A stretch of DNA of 64,000 bases, taken from Phascolarctobacterium sp. GTDB taxonomy: Bacteria > Bacillota > Negativicutes > Acidaminococcales > Acidaminococcaceae. Position 1 is the stretch's first letter. Every line of letters begins with the position of its first letter. Where the stretch lies: NCBI GenBank assembly GCA_030523325.1, contig JAUNIS010000002.1, positions 62,001 to 126,000 on the forward strand, written 5' to 3'. A program made the translations under genes and the position numbers. The notes beneath the pieces are model-generated. The model ran no database searches. It was not told where the DNA came from and saw only the letters and a program-made list of their open reading frames with translations. Shown here one piece after another: positions 17,973 through 26,397 of this stretch.

Positions 17973-18803
17973 ATGAAATTTGGTAAAAAATTAGCAGCAG
18001 TTTTAACCTTAGCAGTTATGGGTATGGCAATTGTTGGTTGCGGTGGTGGAGATAAAAAAGCTGAAGAGAAAAAAGCAGCAGCTCCTGCAAAACCTGCTCA
18101 AAAAATTGTTATCGGTTTGGACGACAACTTTGCTCCTATGGGCTTCAGAGATAAAGACAACAAAATTGTTGGCATGGATATCGATCTTGCTCGTGAAGCA
18201 TGCAAACGTTTGAACATGGAAGCTGAATTCAAACCTATCGACTGGGGCGCAAAGGAAGCTGAAATCAAATCCAAACGTATCGATATGATTTGGAACTGCT
18301 TCACCGTTAATCCGGAACGTGAAAAAACTTACGGCCTGACCAAACCTTACATCACTAACGCTCAAATGATAGTTGTTCCTGTTGATTCTAAAATCGCATC
18401 TAAAGCAGATCTCGCTGGCAAACGCGTAGCAGTTCAAGACGATTCCACGGGTTCTTATTTGTTAGAGCTGCCTAAGAACAAGGCTTTAAAAGATTCTCTG
18501 AAAGATTATCGTAAATATCCTGAATTTGCATCAATTTATTTGGAATTAGACAACAAACGCGTAGATGTTGCAATCGTTGACGCTGTTCTCGCTGGTTACT
18601 ATGACAAGAAAAATCCTGGCAAGTACAAAATCCTGAAAGAAAATATGGGTGAAGAAGTCGTTGCAGTTGCTTTCCGTAAAGAAGACAAAGAATTAATCGC
18701 TAAGGTTGATAAAGTTTTGGACGAAATGAAGAAAGACGGCACCTGTAAAAAAGTTTCTGAAAAATGGCTTGGCATCGATATCACTAAATACGACGCAAAA
18801 TAA
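17973..18803 (+). CDS. Amino-acid ABC transporter substrate-binding lipoprotein
   Basis: Solute-binding protein of family 3 (polar amino acids). Lipoprotein signal peptide with lipobox (IVGC, Cys near 23), then the type 2 binding fold: IVIGLDDNFAPMGFRDKDNKIVGMDIDLA at the start of lobe 1 and WGAKEAEIKSKRIDMIWNCFTVNPERE holding the ligand Arg typical of amino-acid binders. It is monocistronic here; a permease and ATPase of the same class sit 3.1 kb downstream (21910-23322) without a binding protein of their own, so these three probably make one importer. Ligand (glutamine, cystine, arginine and so on) not resolved. Confidence 0.88.
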   Translation: MKFGKKLAAVLTLAVMGMAIVGCGGGDKKAEEKKAAAPAKPAQKIVIGLDDNFAPMGFRDKDNKIVGMDIDLAREACKRLNMEAEFKPIDWGAKEAEIKSKRIDMIWNCFTVNPEREKTYGLTKPYITNAQMIVVPVDSKIASKADLAGKRVAVQDDSTGSYLLELPKNKALKDSLKDYRKYPEFASIYLELDNKRVDVAIVDAVLAGYYDKKNPGKYKILKENMGEEVVAVAFRKEDKELIAKVDKVLDEMKKDGTCKKVSEKWLGIDITKYDAK

Positions 18804-18822
18804 TTTTTGGTTTAATTATCAG

Positions 18823-18856
18823 ATGGCTGCAGTTTTAAGCTGTAGCCATTTTTTGT
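18823..18856 (+). terminator. Rho-independent terminator
   Basis: ATGGCTGCAG pairs with CTGTAGCCAT (one G-U) around a 7-nt loop, followed by TTTTTTG. It closes the binding-protein gene. Confidence 0.82.
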
Positions 18857-18977
18857 TTTCATCTTTTGGAAATAGACAAATTTTCGTTTCAAACAAACAA
18901 AAATAGTGTATACATAGTCTTTATAACAAAAACAAGAAAATTTATTGAAAAAAATTAAATTTTTGGCAAATTACGTG

Positions 18978-19006
18978 TTGCATTATGTATGTAGTAATGA
19001 TACAAT
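18978..19006 (+). promoter_or_regulatory. Sigma-A promoter
   Basis: TTGCAT, 17 bp, TACAAT, 55 bases before the start of the unknown gene at 19062. The rest of the 258-base gap shows only AT-rich sequence. Confidence 0.65.
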
Positions 19007-19061
19007 ATGGCGTATATTGTTCGAGATGTTATATAAAATTATTTTATTTGCTAGGTAGAAT

Positions 19062-19667
19062 ATGAACAAAACAATATTTTCTCGAGGAGGAGCACTGGAA
19101 AAAATTCTAGATGTTTATTCTCGCTGGTATATTCTTCACAATGAATCAGCAACGGCGCTGAAGGAAGTGGACAGCTCAGACGATTCTTGTTCGGAAATTA
19201 CTTTGGTTTCTAGTGGTCGCATGGACGAGGAGGAGGGTGCTTTCGTCATGACGCGCAAGGTTGTGATTTGGGAAGCACAAAGCCATGAGTATGTCTACTT
19301 TTTTAATGTGGGACACCTTACAATGGTAGCTTTGGAAAAGGCTCTTGAAGAAAGCTACAAGAGAGGTATGGAATGTATTGTTCCAGGTCCAGAGCATCGT
19401 TGTTCTTATATTGCAACAGTAATTGTTGCTAGTTCAGCCGATGACGAAGCTATTCGTCATATTTCTAAGTTTCAAAAACGAGAGAATTTTAAAATGTCGT
19501 TCCATGGATGGATGGACCAAATGGTAAGCTTGGTTATTCCTGAAAAAATTATTGTCTCTCCGGGCAGCAAACGCATGGAAGATATTCTTGAATATTCTTT
19601 AGACCCCGAAGGCTTTAAAGAAAAGCGTAGGGGTATAAAGGGTTTCATCCGTAAAATCTTTCGTTAA
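19062..19667 (+). CDS. Hypothetical protein, 201 aa
   Basis: I do not recognise this family. The protein is soluble, without a signal peptide or membrane segment, and starts at an ATG without a strong ribosome binding site (GCTAGG is the nearest). It begins with a hydrophilic half with an acidic patch (SSDDSCSE, MDEEEG) and ends in a strongly basic tail (KEKRRGIKGFIRKIFR), which could contact membrane or nucleic acid. It has its own promoter and sits between two transport genes. Codon use looks like the neighbours, so it is likely a genuine lineage-specific gene. No function can be proposed. Confidence 0.7.
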   Translation: MNKTIFSRGGALEKILDVYSRWYILHNESATALKEVDSSDDSCSEITLVSSGRMDEEEGAFVMTRKVVIWEAQSHEYVYFFNVGHLTMVALEKALEESYKRGMECIVPGPEHRCSYIATVIVASSADDEAIRHISKFQKRENFKMSFHGWMDQMVSLVIPEKIIVSPGSKRMEDILEYSLDPEGFKEKRRGIKGFIRKIFR

Positions 19668-19774
19668 TGAATCAAATTCGCCTTTGGCGATTTTGAATAT
19701 ATTTATTATGAAGCAATGAGCTTCATATATGTAATTATTTTTATTTTTTTATTTTGGAAAGAAGGTTTATTTTT

Positions 19775-21490
19775 ATGAACGGCTTTGTAATCCTCTTGAT
19801 TTGTATTGCCATCCTTGGTGCTGGCTACAAAATCTATGGTTCCTGGCTTGCAAAAGAGTGGGGTATCGATGATAAAATCGAAACTCCTGCCCACACTATG
19901 GCAGATGGTGTTGACTATGTAGCAGCTCCCGCACCTGTACTCATGGGTCACCATTTCTCCTCAATTGCAGGCGCTGGCCCAATTACTGGTCCTATCGGTG
20001 CAATCAGCTTAGGCTTTGGCTGGCTTGCTTGCTTAGGTTGGATTCTTATTGGCGGCATTTTCTTCGGTGGCGTACATGACTATGGCGCACTCGTTGCTTC
20101 TGTTCGTCATCGCGGCGGTTCCATTGGCGAAATTATTTCCGTTAATATGGGTAAACGCGCAAAACGTCTTTTTATTATCTTTGCTTACCTGACTTTGATT
20201 CTTGTCGTTGCAGCATTCGCCGCAATCGTTGCATCTACCTTTGCTGCTAAATTTGATGCTTCTGGCAATGTTATCATGGCTCAATCTGTTAACCCGGCTC
20301 GTGTTGCAATGGTATCCTTGCTCTTTATTTTAATTGCAATGGTTTTTGGTTTCTTTGTTTATCGTCGCAATGCGTCCATGGTTACTTCTACTCTTATTGG
20401 TATCGTAGCAATCGTTGCAATTATTTGGATTGGTATCAATTGGCATCCTCTTTATCTTAAACATTCTACTTGGATGTGGCTTGTTGGTGCTTATATCGCA
20501 ATTGCTTCTGTAACTCCTGTCTGGATTCTTTTGCAACCTCGCGATTATTTATCATCCTTCCTTCTGTATGCAATGCTCTTTGTTGCATTCATTGGTGTAG
20601 TTGTTGCACAACCTTCCTTTAGCAGCTTGCCTCTTATCGAAGGCGCTAACTGCAAAACTTATGTATTCCCCGTACTCTTTACTACTATCGCATGTGGTGC
20701 GATTTCCGGTTTCCACTCTCTCGTATCTTCTGGTACAACTTCCAAACAATTGGATAAAGAAACCGATGCTCAACCCATCGCTTATGGCGGTATGCTTCTT
20801 GAATGTGTGCTCGCAGTATTAACCTTGTGTGCATGTGCATATGCATTCAGTTGGAATCAGAGTCATCCGAATGCATTGCTTAAAGGTCCTGTTGCTATCT
20901 TCGGTGGTGGCATTGCTCATATGATTGATGACACTATTCCTGGTACCTTTGATGTATTGAATACTCTTTTAGTTTTAACTTATTCTGCATTCTGTCTGAC
21001 TTCTCTGGATACAGCTACCCGTCTTGGTCGTTTTATGTTCCAAGAATTTTGGCTGGATACTGCGGCTGGTGAAACAGCTGAAAATGTTGGTGGTATTCGC
21101 GGCTTCTTAGCTAATCCGTATTTCGCAACTCTTATCACTGTATTCTTTGGTGTTATGCTCGGTATGAACGGCTTTGCTAAAATTTGGGCACTGTTCGGTT
21201 CTGCAAACCAACTTTTGGCAGCTCTTGGTCTGATGGCTGTTGCTGCTTGGCTCAATAACATTGGCAAGAACAACAAGATGTTCGTTATCCCGACTTGCTT
21301 TATGATGGTTGTAACCATTTCTTCTTTGGCTCTCAATACCAAAGCTCAATGGGCAATTATTCAAAGCGGCAAAGCTGACTGGGGTCCTTACTCTCAAGTA
21401 TTCTTTGGCGTACTCTTGATTGTTTTGGCTGTTGAACTTGCTATCGAAGGATATCAAATTCTTTCTGGCAAGAAAAAAGTTGAAGCTTAA
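19775..21490 (+). CDS. cstA: Carbon starvation protein CstA family permease
   Basis: Large inner-membrane permease; characterised relatives (CstA, BtsT) import peptides or pyruvate during carbon shortage. I choose the ATG at 19775 because GGAAAGAAGG lies at the right distance; a TTG at 19754 overlaps that site. The CstA signature is clear: APVLMGHHFSSIAGAGPITGPI near residue 60, and WILIGGIFFGGVHDY. The 571 aa form about 16 hydrophobic segments. This is shorter than E. coli CstA (about 700 aa) but normal for Firmicute members. It stands alone between a leader region and a strong terminator. Confidence 0.9.
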   Translation: MNGFVILLICIAILGAGYKIYGSWLAKEWGIDDKIETPAHTMADGVDYVAAPAPVLMGHHFSSIAGAGPITGPIGAISLGFGWLACLGWILIGGIFFGGVHDYGALVASVRHRGGSIGEIISVNMGKRAKRLFIIFAYLTLILVVAAFAAIVASTFAAKFDASGNVIMAQSVNPARVAMVSLLFILIAMVFGFFVYRRNASMVTSTLIGIVAIVAIIWIGINWHPLYLKHSTWMWLVGAYIAIASVTPVWILLQPRDYLSSFLLYAMLFVAFIGVVVAQPSFSSLPLIEGANCKTYVFPVLFTTIACGAISGFHSLVSSGTTSKQLDKETDAQPIAYGGMLLECVLAVLTLCACAYAFSWNQSHPNALLKGPVAIFGGGIAHMIDDTIPGTFDVLNTLLVLTYSAFCLTSLDTATRLGRFMFQEFWLDTAAGETAENVGGIRGFLANPYFATLITVFFGVMLGMNGFAKIWALFGSANQLLAALGLMAVAAWLNNIGKNNKMFVIPTCFMMVVTISSLALNTKAQWAIIQSGKADWGPYSQVFFGVLLIVLAVELAIEGYQILSGKKKVEA

Positions 21491-21507
21491 TTCAAAAAAA
21501 ATTTCTA

Positions 21508-21541
21508 AAACTGGTCGACCGTAGGGTCGGCCAGTTTTTTG
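21508..21541 (+). terminator. Rho-independent terminator
   Basis: AAACTGGTCGACC pairs with GGTCGGCCAGTTT (one G-U) around GTA, followed by TTTTTG. It ends the cstA transcript. Confidence 0.88.
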
Positions 21542-21646
21542 TATGCGAAAAAATTGCAAAGGATTAATTAAATTGGCGGAACGATTTATTAAAAGACTAG
21601 ATAGCTGAACAGTTAAGGACGGATAAAAAATTTTTTTTGAAAGGGA

Positions 21647-21760
21647 ATGAAGTTGTCAGCAAGAATGTTGATGACAAACATGATGTTGAAGAACAAAAAA
21701 ATTTACGAAGAGTTCAATAGATTAACAACAGCACTCGCTTATAAAAATTTTGCAGGCTAA
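21647..21760 (+). CDS. Possible small protein, 37 aa
   Basis: Inside the 418-base gap between cstA and the amino-acid permease there is an ATG-started frame with a usable ribosome binding site (GAAAGGG, 4 bases before the ATG). The peptide is basic and methionine-rich at its start (MKLSARMLMTNMMLKNKK) and ends KNFAG. No convincing promoter or terminator frames it, and I know no matching family. It may be chance. Conservation in related genomes would decide. Confidence 0.3.
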   Translation: MKLSARMLMTNMMLKNKKIYEEFNRLTTALAYKNFAG

Positions 21761-21842
21761 GGATCTAAAAATAATTTTTCTTCTCTATGACGAGATATCG
21801 ATTGTGATTTAACTTAATCTACAACCGTTAAGTTTTTATTTC

Positions 21843-21871
21843 TTGTCTAAATATCCTGAATATGATATAAT
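21843..21871 (+). promoter_or_regulatory. Sigma-A promoter of the amino-acid permease operon
   Basis: TTGTCT, 17 bp, TATAAT, 38 bases before the permease ATG. Apart from this and the possible 37-aa frame, the 21542-21909 gap holds nothing that I can support. Confidence 0.75.
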
Positions 21872-21909
21872 TACGACATCGCTTTAATATACTAAAATCG
21901 GAGAGAATT

Positions 21910-22554
21910 ATGGATTACGTTATTAAAATTATTCCCCAAATGATTGCTGGTTGTGAAATGACCTTTCAGGTATTCATCATTACCATTTTGTTGAGCATTC
22001 CCCTTGGCATCTTGCTTGCTTTGGGCAGGGTTTCAAAATTTAAATTTTTGCAAAGTATCATTGGCTTATACGTTTGGATAATGCGTGGTACTCCTTTGAT
22101 GTTGCAAATCTTTTTCGTATATTTTGTTTTGCCGGTATTCGATATTCGTTTGCCGGACTTTCATTCAGCTGTTGTAGCATTCGTTTTAAATTACGCAGCA
22201 TATTTTTGTGAAATTTTCCGCGCAGGCATCCAAGCAATTCCACAAGGTCAATACGAGGCTGCTCATACTTTAGGTATGAATTACCTGCAGACAATGAAAC
22301 GTATTGTTTTGCCACAAGTATTCCGTATTATTTTACCGCCAATCTCCAATGAAACTATTACACTTGTAAAAGATACTTCTCTTGTATATGTTTTGGCTAT
22401 GAACGATTTGATGCGTACAGCACGTAATCTTGTTCAACGTGACTTTTCTATCATACCGTTTATTGTAGCTGCGGTTTTCTATCTCTTGGCGACACTGTTT
22501 TTCACTGTAATATTCGAACGTCTGGAAAAACATTTTTCCAGATATGACAAGTAG
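21910..22554 (+). CDS. Amino-acid ABC transporter permease
   Basis: Inner-membrane subunit of the HisMQ/GlnP class, 214 aa with about five membrane segments. It shows the class motifs YVWIMRGTPLMLQIFFVYF and the EAAHTLGMNYLQTMKRIVLPQ coupling loop (EAA motif). GGAGAG precedes the ATG. The ATPase gene follows after 9 bases. A single permease gene implies a homodimer. Confidence 0.9.
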   Translation: MDYVIKIIPQMIAGCEMTFQVFIITILLSIPLGILLALGRVSKFKFLQSIIGLYVWIMRGTPLMLQIFFVYFVLPVFDIRLPDFHSAVVAFVLNYAAYFCEIFRAGIQAIPQGQYEAAHTLGMNYLQTMKRIVLPQVFRIILPPISNETITLVKDTSLVYVLAMNDLMRTARNLVQRDFSIIPFIVAAVFYLLATLFFTVIFERLEKHFSRYDK

Positions 22555-22563
22555 GAGGAAAGC

Positions 22564-23322
22564 ATGAAGAAAATCGAAGCTCATGATATTCATAAATATT
22601 TTGGTGATTTAGAGGTTTTAAAAGGCATAAACCTTGACGTAGAAGAGGGTGAGGTTATTGCCGTAATAGGACCTTCTGGTAGTGGCAAGTCTACCTTTTT
22701 GCGTTGCTTGAATAAATTAGAAACCATTACGAGAGGAAACATTCTCGTTGATGGGAAATCATTCGTAGAAACTGTTGGCGACAAAGTTCGCTATGCTCCA
22801 GAAGATGTTCAAAAAGAAATTGTTTGTAGCATGGGCATGGTATTCCAACAATTTAATTTATTCCCGCATATGACTGTACTAGAAAATTTAATCGAAGGTC
22901 CTATTCAAGTGCAAAAGCGCAAGAGAGCTGAAGTTGTCGAAGAGGCAGAAAGATTACTAGCTAAGGTTGGACTTTCTGAAAAACGTGACGAATATCCTTC
23001 GAGATTGTCCGGCGGCCAACAACAACGTGTTGCGATTGCGCGAGCTCTTTGCATGAATCCAGAGATTATGCTTTTCGACGAGCCTACTAGTGCTTTGGAT
23101 CCTGAATTAGTTGGTGAAGTATTAAAAACCATGAAGGCTTTAGCCGAAGAAAAAATGACTATGATCGTTGTTACTCACGAAATGGGCTTTGCTCGTGAGG
23201 TTGCGACAAGGGTAATGTTTATGGCTGATGGCATTGTTCAAGTTGAAGGCAAACCTAAAGATGTTTTTGACAATCCTACCAACGAACGCTTGAAAGCATT
23301 CTTAAGTGTAGTACTTAAATAA
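22564..23322 (+). CDS. Amino-acid ABC transporter ATP-binding protein (GlnQ-like)
   Basis: ATPase of the polar amino-acid importer. Walker [11 protein letters not shown]-loop [11 protein letters not shown], signature LSGGQQQR, Walker [15 protein letters not shown] and switch THEMGFAR are all intact; the [14 protein letters not shown] stretch is typical of the GlnQ/HisP group. The 252-aa length is slightly over the usual 240 because of an extra segment after Walker A ([20 protein letters not shown]), which is common in this subgroup. Ends at a bidirectional terminator. Confidence 0.92.
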   Translation: MKKIEAHDIHKYFGDLEVLKGINLDVEEGEVIAVIGPSGSGKSTFLRCLNKLETITRGNILVDGKSFVETVGDKVRYAPEDVQKEIVCSMGMVFQQFNLFPHMTVLENLIEGPIQVQKRKRAEVVEEAERLLAKVGLSEKRDEYPSRLSGGQQQRVAIARALCMNPEIMLFDEPTSALDPELVGEVLKTMKALAEEKMTMIVVTHEMGFAREVATRVMFMADGIVQVEGKPKDVFDNPTNERLKAFLSVVLK

Positions 23323-23362
23323 AAATAAAACCGGCTTCAATACGAGGCCGGTTTTATTTTTA
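23321..23362. terminator. Bidirectional Rho-independent terminator
   Basis: A long stem (AAAATAAAACCGGC with GCCGGTTTTATTTT) around an 11-nt loop. It separates the amino-acid ABC operon from the convergent PTS genes. Confidence 0.9.
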
Positions 23363-23384
23363 TCAGCATCCTTATAAATAATTT

Positions 23385-23912
23385 TTATGCTTTTGTCTCG
23401 ACGGCAAAGAGCGGTTCACCAGTCTTGATCTCGCCAGTCTTCAAGAGTTTAATGCTTTGGTTTTCATTAAGCTCAGTACAAATAATAGGAGTTGCAAGAG
23501 AAGGTGCATGCTCACCCACGTAAGTGAGATCGACCTTGATAAGTGCATCTCCCTTTTTCACATCTTGACCATCTGTTACCAATACCTCAAAACCTGCACC
23601 AGCAAGCTTAACCGTATCGATACCAATGTGAATTAAAATTCCCACATCATCAGCCGTTCTAAAGCCTATAGCATGTTTTGTTTCGAAAACAAATTCTACC
23701 ATTCCATCCGTCGGAGCAACTATAAGAGCTTCGCTCGGAGTTAAGACAGCACCATCACCCATCATTTTTTGGCTGAAGACTTCGTCAGGTGTTGTCGAAA
23801 TATCTCCTGCGTAACCCGTGATGGGGCTGTAAATAATTGTGCTTGAGGTAATGTTTTCTTCAGTAGCACCTGCTTCTTTTGTTTTTTCCATAAACTCTGT
23901 AATTTTTTCCAT
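23385..23912 (-). CDS. PTS glucose-family EIIA domain protein
   Basis: Phosphocarrier of the glucose/GlcNAc PTS family. I start it at the ATG at 23912, which has a strong AAAGGAG site; the frame itself runs further upstream into a decayed gene. After a 25-residue linker the EIIA fold is complete: FSQKMMGDG, the first histidine in ETKHAIGF (H80) and the phospho-accepting histidine in ILIHIGIDTV (H95). No EIIB or EIIC with it is intact: the sequence upstream is a broken EIIC relic. It may now serve a distant permease or act only as a regulator. The gene follows ptsI in direction of transcription. Confidence 0.82.
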   Translation of the reverse strand: MEKITEFMEKTKEAGATEENITSSTIIYSPITGYAGDISTTPDEVFSQKMMGDGAVLTPSEALIVAPTDGMVEFVFETKHAIGFRTADDVGILIHIGIDTVKLAGAGFEVLVTDGQDVKKGDALIKVDLTYVGEHAPSLATPIICTELNENQSIKLLKTGEIKTGEPLFAVETKA

Positions 23913-24265
23913 AGGCTCTTCTCCTTTACTTGTTTTCTCTACTGCAGGAAGAATTGTTGCTGCGACAGGTTTTTCGAGGAACTCTTCAAGATTGCCCTTA
24001 ACCACGGGAACACAATGAGCGCGCTTACTTTATCTTCTTCGATAAATTTGGCCACATCAGCTTCTGCAGCCCTACGTGCTTACACGTCGGCTTTGGCGTT
24101 GCCTAGCAAGATACCGAATAATGTTAAGTCGATGAGACCACCGGAGCAGGTCGAGCCAACTGCAATATTTAGGATGTGCGCAAGTGCGTAGCAGGAAGCT
24201 GCCAAAACCTGTCCGTTGATGGCAATGCTCAAAGCAAAAATATCATCTTACTTGCTATCTTCCTT
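23913..24265 (-). pseudogene. Relic of a PTS EIIC permease (glucose family)
   Basis: Between ptsI and the EIIA gene, translation on the minus strand gives a recognisable C-terminal EIIC fragment, with SGGLIDLTLFGILLGNAKAD matching the conserved 'FSxGxIDxxLFGxxxG' region. It is preceded by a stop (TGA in the frame to its left) and ended by TAA (about 24088). The frame then shifts (near 24000) into the open frame that leads to the EIIA protein (VVKGNLEEFLEKP). No intact start, no EIIB cysteine motif and at least one stop and one frameshift remain. This is most simply a former EIIC(B)A gene whose transporter part is dead. Confidence 0.7.
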
Positions 24266-25885
24266 TTAAAGGCTGCGAATTTTTGCACGCAGCGGTAAAA
24301 CAGAACTAGGAGCAACACTCAATTCATCTATGCCCATAGCAACGAATGCCTCAGTGAGAGATAAATCTGCACCTAATTCACCACAAATACCCGCCCAGAT
24401 GTTATTAGCATGTGCGTTCTGAACAGTCATTTCGATAAGCTTTAGCACCGCAGGATGGTGAGCATCGAAAAATTTTTCCAGGCTTTGATTTTGTCTATCG
24501 ATTGCTAAGGTATATTGTGTCAAATCATTAGTGCCAATACTAAAGAAATCGACAATCTTGCCCAACTCCATTGTCATGAGAGCAGCGGCAGGTGTCTCGA
24601 CCATAATGCCAATCTCAATGTTTTCGTCAAAAGCAATGTTTTCGGCTTTGAGCTCTTGCATAACCTCGGCCAAAGTATTTTTGCACTCGGTGATTTCCTG
24701 TGTGGAAATAATCATTGGGAACATAATCGCTAGCTTGCCGTAAGCTGATGCACGACAAATGGCACGCAATTGAGTTTTAAACAATTCCTTGCGAGTCAGA
24801 CAAATACGAATAGCTCGATAGCCTAGGGCAGGATTATCTTCTTCGGGCAGATTAAAATAAGCGGCTTGTTTATCAGCACCAATATCTAGCGTGCGAATAA
24901 TAACTTTTTTCTTACCTAAAGCCTCTGCAACCTGTTTATAAATGGCAAATTGTTTTTCTTCCGTAGGATAATCATCGCTTTCAAGATAAATGAATTCGCT
25001 ACGGAAAAGACCGATACCCTCAGCATCATTTTCAAAAACCTTGTCTAGGTCGGCAGTATTACCGATATTTGCATAGACGTTGACGTGTTGGCCGTTTTTT
25101 GTAACACTTAACTCACCCTTCAATTGATTAAGAGCCGTGCGTTCTGCTACCTCAGAGCGCAATTGCGCAGAATATTTTTCTAACAAATCACTTGTTGGCT
25201 CAATATAAACCAGACCATTGTGTCCGTCGATAATAACTAATTTACCTTCACACTCATCACCTACAAGCTCACCGGTATTTACTACCGCAGGAATTCCTAA
25301 GGTACGGGCAAGTATTGCCGTGTGAGAATTGGCACTGCCTGCACAGGTTACAAAACCTGCCACACGTTTTTTATCCATTTGCATGGTTTCACTGGGTGCA
25401 AGATCGTCGGTTAGTAGAATATATTTTCCCTCAGCGCAGTTAGTATCTTTACCAGCCCCGCTCAAGCAAGCGATTAAACGCTTGGAAATATCCTTGACGT
25501 CAGCAGCACGTCCTTGCATGTATTCGTCATCCATGGATGCAAAAATTTCTGCAAAGCTTTCTCCTGTTTGAAAAACCGCGTAGACTGCGTTGCATTTTTC
25601 CGCTTGAATGATTCTTTCGATGGATTCAACGTAATCCATGTCCTCGAGCATCATTTTGTGAATTTCGAAAATAGCAGCACTTTCCTCGCCAACCGTCTCT
25701 AGCGCCTTATGATAAAGCTCGTCTAATTGTCTCATGGCTAAGTTTTGAGCAACGTGAAAAGCTTCTAGCTCACTATTAACATCGCTTACCTGCACTTTTT
25801 CTACGCTTGTGTTTGTGTGTTTTAATAAATGCAGTGGTGCGATGGCAATAGCTTCATAAACACTCTTGCCTTGTAAGGTTATCAT
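24266..25885 (-). CDS. ptsI: PTS Enzyme I (phosphoenolpyruvate-protein phosphotransferase)
   Basis: Cytosolic enzyme that takes phosphate from PEP to HPr. The HPr-binding helical domain (about 30-145), the swivelling domain with the phospho-histidine H188 (GSANSHTAILAR) and the TIM-barrel PEP site (about 250-539; EGIGLFRSEFIYL, MVETPAAA, FFSIGTNDLTQY, GICGELGAD) are all present. The 539 aa are slightly short of the usual 570, mostly at the C-terminus. It lies 30 bases downstream of ptsH on the minus strand with an AAAGGAGT site. Confidence 0.95.
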   Translation of the reverse strand: MITLQGKSVYEAIAIAPLHLLKHTNTSVEKVQVSDVNSELEAFHVAQNLAMRQLDELYHKALETVGEESAAIFEIHKMMLEDMDYVESIERIIQAEKCNAVYAVFQTGESFAEIFASMDDEYMQGRAADVKDISKRLIACLSGAGKDTNCAEGKYILLTDDLAPSETMQMDKKRVAGFVTCAGSANSHTAILARTLGIPAVVNTGELVGDECEGKLVIIDGHNGLVYIEPTSDLLEKYSAQLRSEVAERTALNQLKGELSVTKNGQHVNVYANIGNTADLDKVFENDAEGIGLFRSEFIYLESDDYPTEEKQFAIYKQVAEALGKKKVIIRTLDIGADKQAAYFNLPEEDNPALGYRAIRICLTRKELFKTQLRAICRASAYGKLAIMFPMIISTQEITECKNTLAEVMQELKAENIAFDENIEIGIMVETPAAALMTMELGKIVDFFSIGTNDLTQYTLAIDRQNQSLEKFFDAHHPAVLKLIEMTVQNAHANNIWAGICGELGADLSLTEAFVAMGIDELSVAPSSVLPLRAKIRSL

Positions 25886-25915
25886 TTTTAACTCCTTTAG
25901 AGGTTCACGAAATTT

Positions 25916-26173
25916 TTAGAGATTAGCCTTCAAGAAAGCCTCGATGCTGCTTGCTGCTTCGGTTTCGTCTGCACCGTCACAGGTAATGGTTATTTCATCT
26001 CCTTGTTTTACGCCCAAAGCCATAACACCAAAGAGGCGTTTTAAATCTACGCTCTTCGCACCCTTGGTGATGGTAACTTTAGAAGAAAATTTTGCAGCCT
26101 CTTTAACTAAAAGTCCAGCTGGACGAGCGTGAATGCCTACAGGATCGGTAACACGATAAGTGAATTTTTTCAT
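25916..26173 (-). CDS. ptsH: Phosphocarrier protein HPr with Ser46 replaced by Arg
   Basis: Small PTS phosphocarrier, 85 aa. The active histidine is H15 in GIHARPAG, so Enzyme I can phosphorylate it. The regulatory site differs: at residue 46, where Gram-positive HPr carries the serine phosphorylated by HPr kinase (typical sequence KSIMGVMSL), this protein reads KRLFGVMAL, an arginine (codon CGC). That should abolish HPr-Ser-P signalling to CcpA, assuming no second HPr exists elsewhere. First gene of the ptsH-ptsI-EIIA unit; an extended -10 (TGCTATAAT on the minus strand, 26222-26230) lies upstream. Confidence 0.93.
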   Translation of the reverse strand: MKKFTYRVTDPVGIHARPAGLLVKEAAKFSSKVTITKGAKSVDLKRLFGVMALGVKQGDEITITCDGADETEAASSIEAFLKANL

Positions 26174-26288
26174 GATTTTGAGTTCCTTTTAATTGTAAAT
26201 TTAAAATTATACATCATTTTAATTATAGCATATCCGTAATATCACTACCATAAATAATCGCTAATTTGTTGAGTTCTATCCATAAAAA

Positions 26289-26320
26289 AATAACCGGTAA
26301 AGGATTACCGATTATTTTTT
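26289..26320. terminator. Hairpin terminator after the rpoN remnant
   Basis: AATAACCGGTAA pairs with TTACCGATTATT (one mismatch) around AGGA, flanked by A7 on the left and T-rich sequence on the right. It lies directly after the stop of the sigma-54 fragment on the minus strand and looks like its original terminator. Confidence 0.75.
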
Positions 26321-26396
26321 ATTGCTTGGTAAATTTGCGCTTAGAGGCAGCTGGAATATTGTATTGTTCACGGTATTTAGTAACTGTTCTTCTCAA
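26319..26396 (-). pseudogene. rpoN: 3' remnant of a sigma-54 (rpoN) gene
   Basis: Minus-strand translation of 26396 down to the stop at 26319-26321 gives RRTVTKYREQYNIPAASKRK and a short tail. This is the C-terminal RpoN box (consensus RRTVxKYRExLxIPSSxxRK), the part of sigma-54 that binds the -24 element. Nothing of the remaining 400 or so residues is present; at 26397 the sequence switches to an unrelated gene end on the other strand. It is a broken fragment; a whole rpoN may exist elsewhere in the genome. Confidence 0.78.
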
Positions 26397-26397
26397 A

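Noticed and set aside
24006-24265. A real short EIIC protein
   Set aside because: The recognisable EIIC segment has no start, is bounded by stops and changes frame before the EIIA gene; a relic is simpler.
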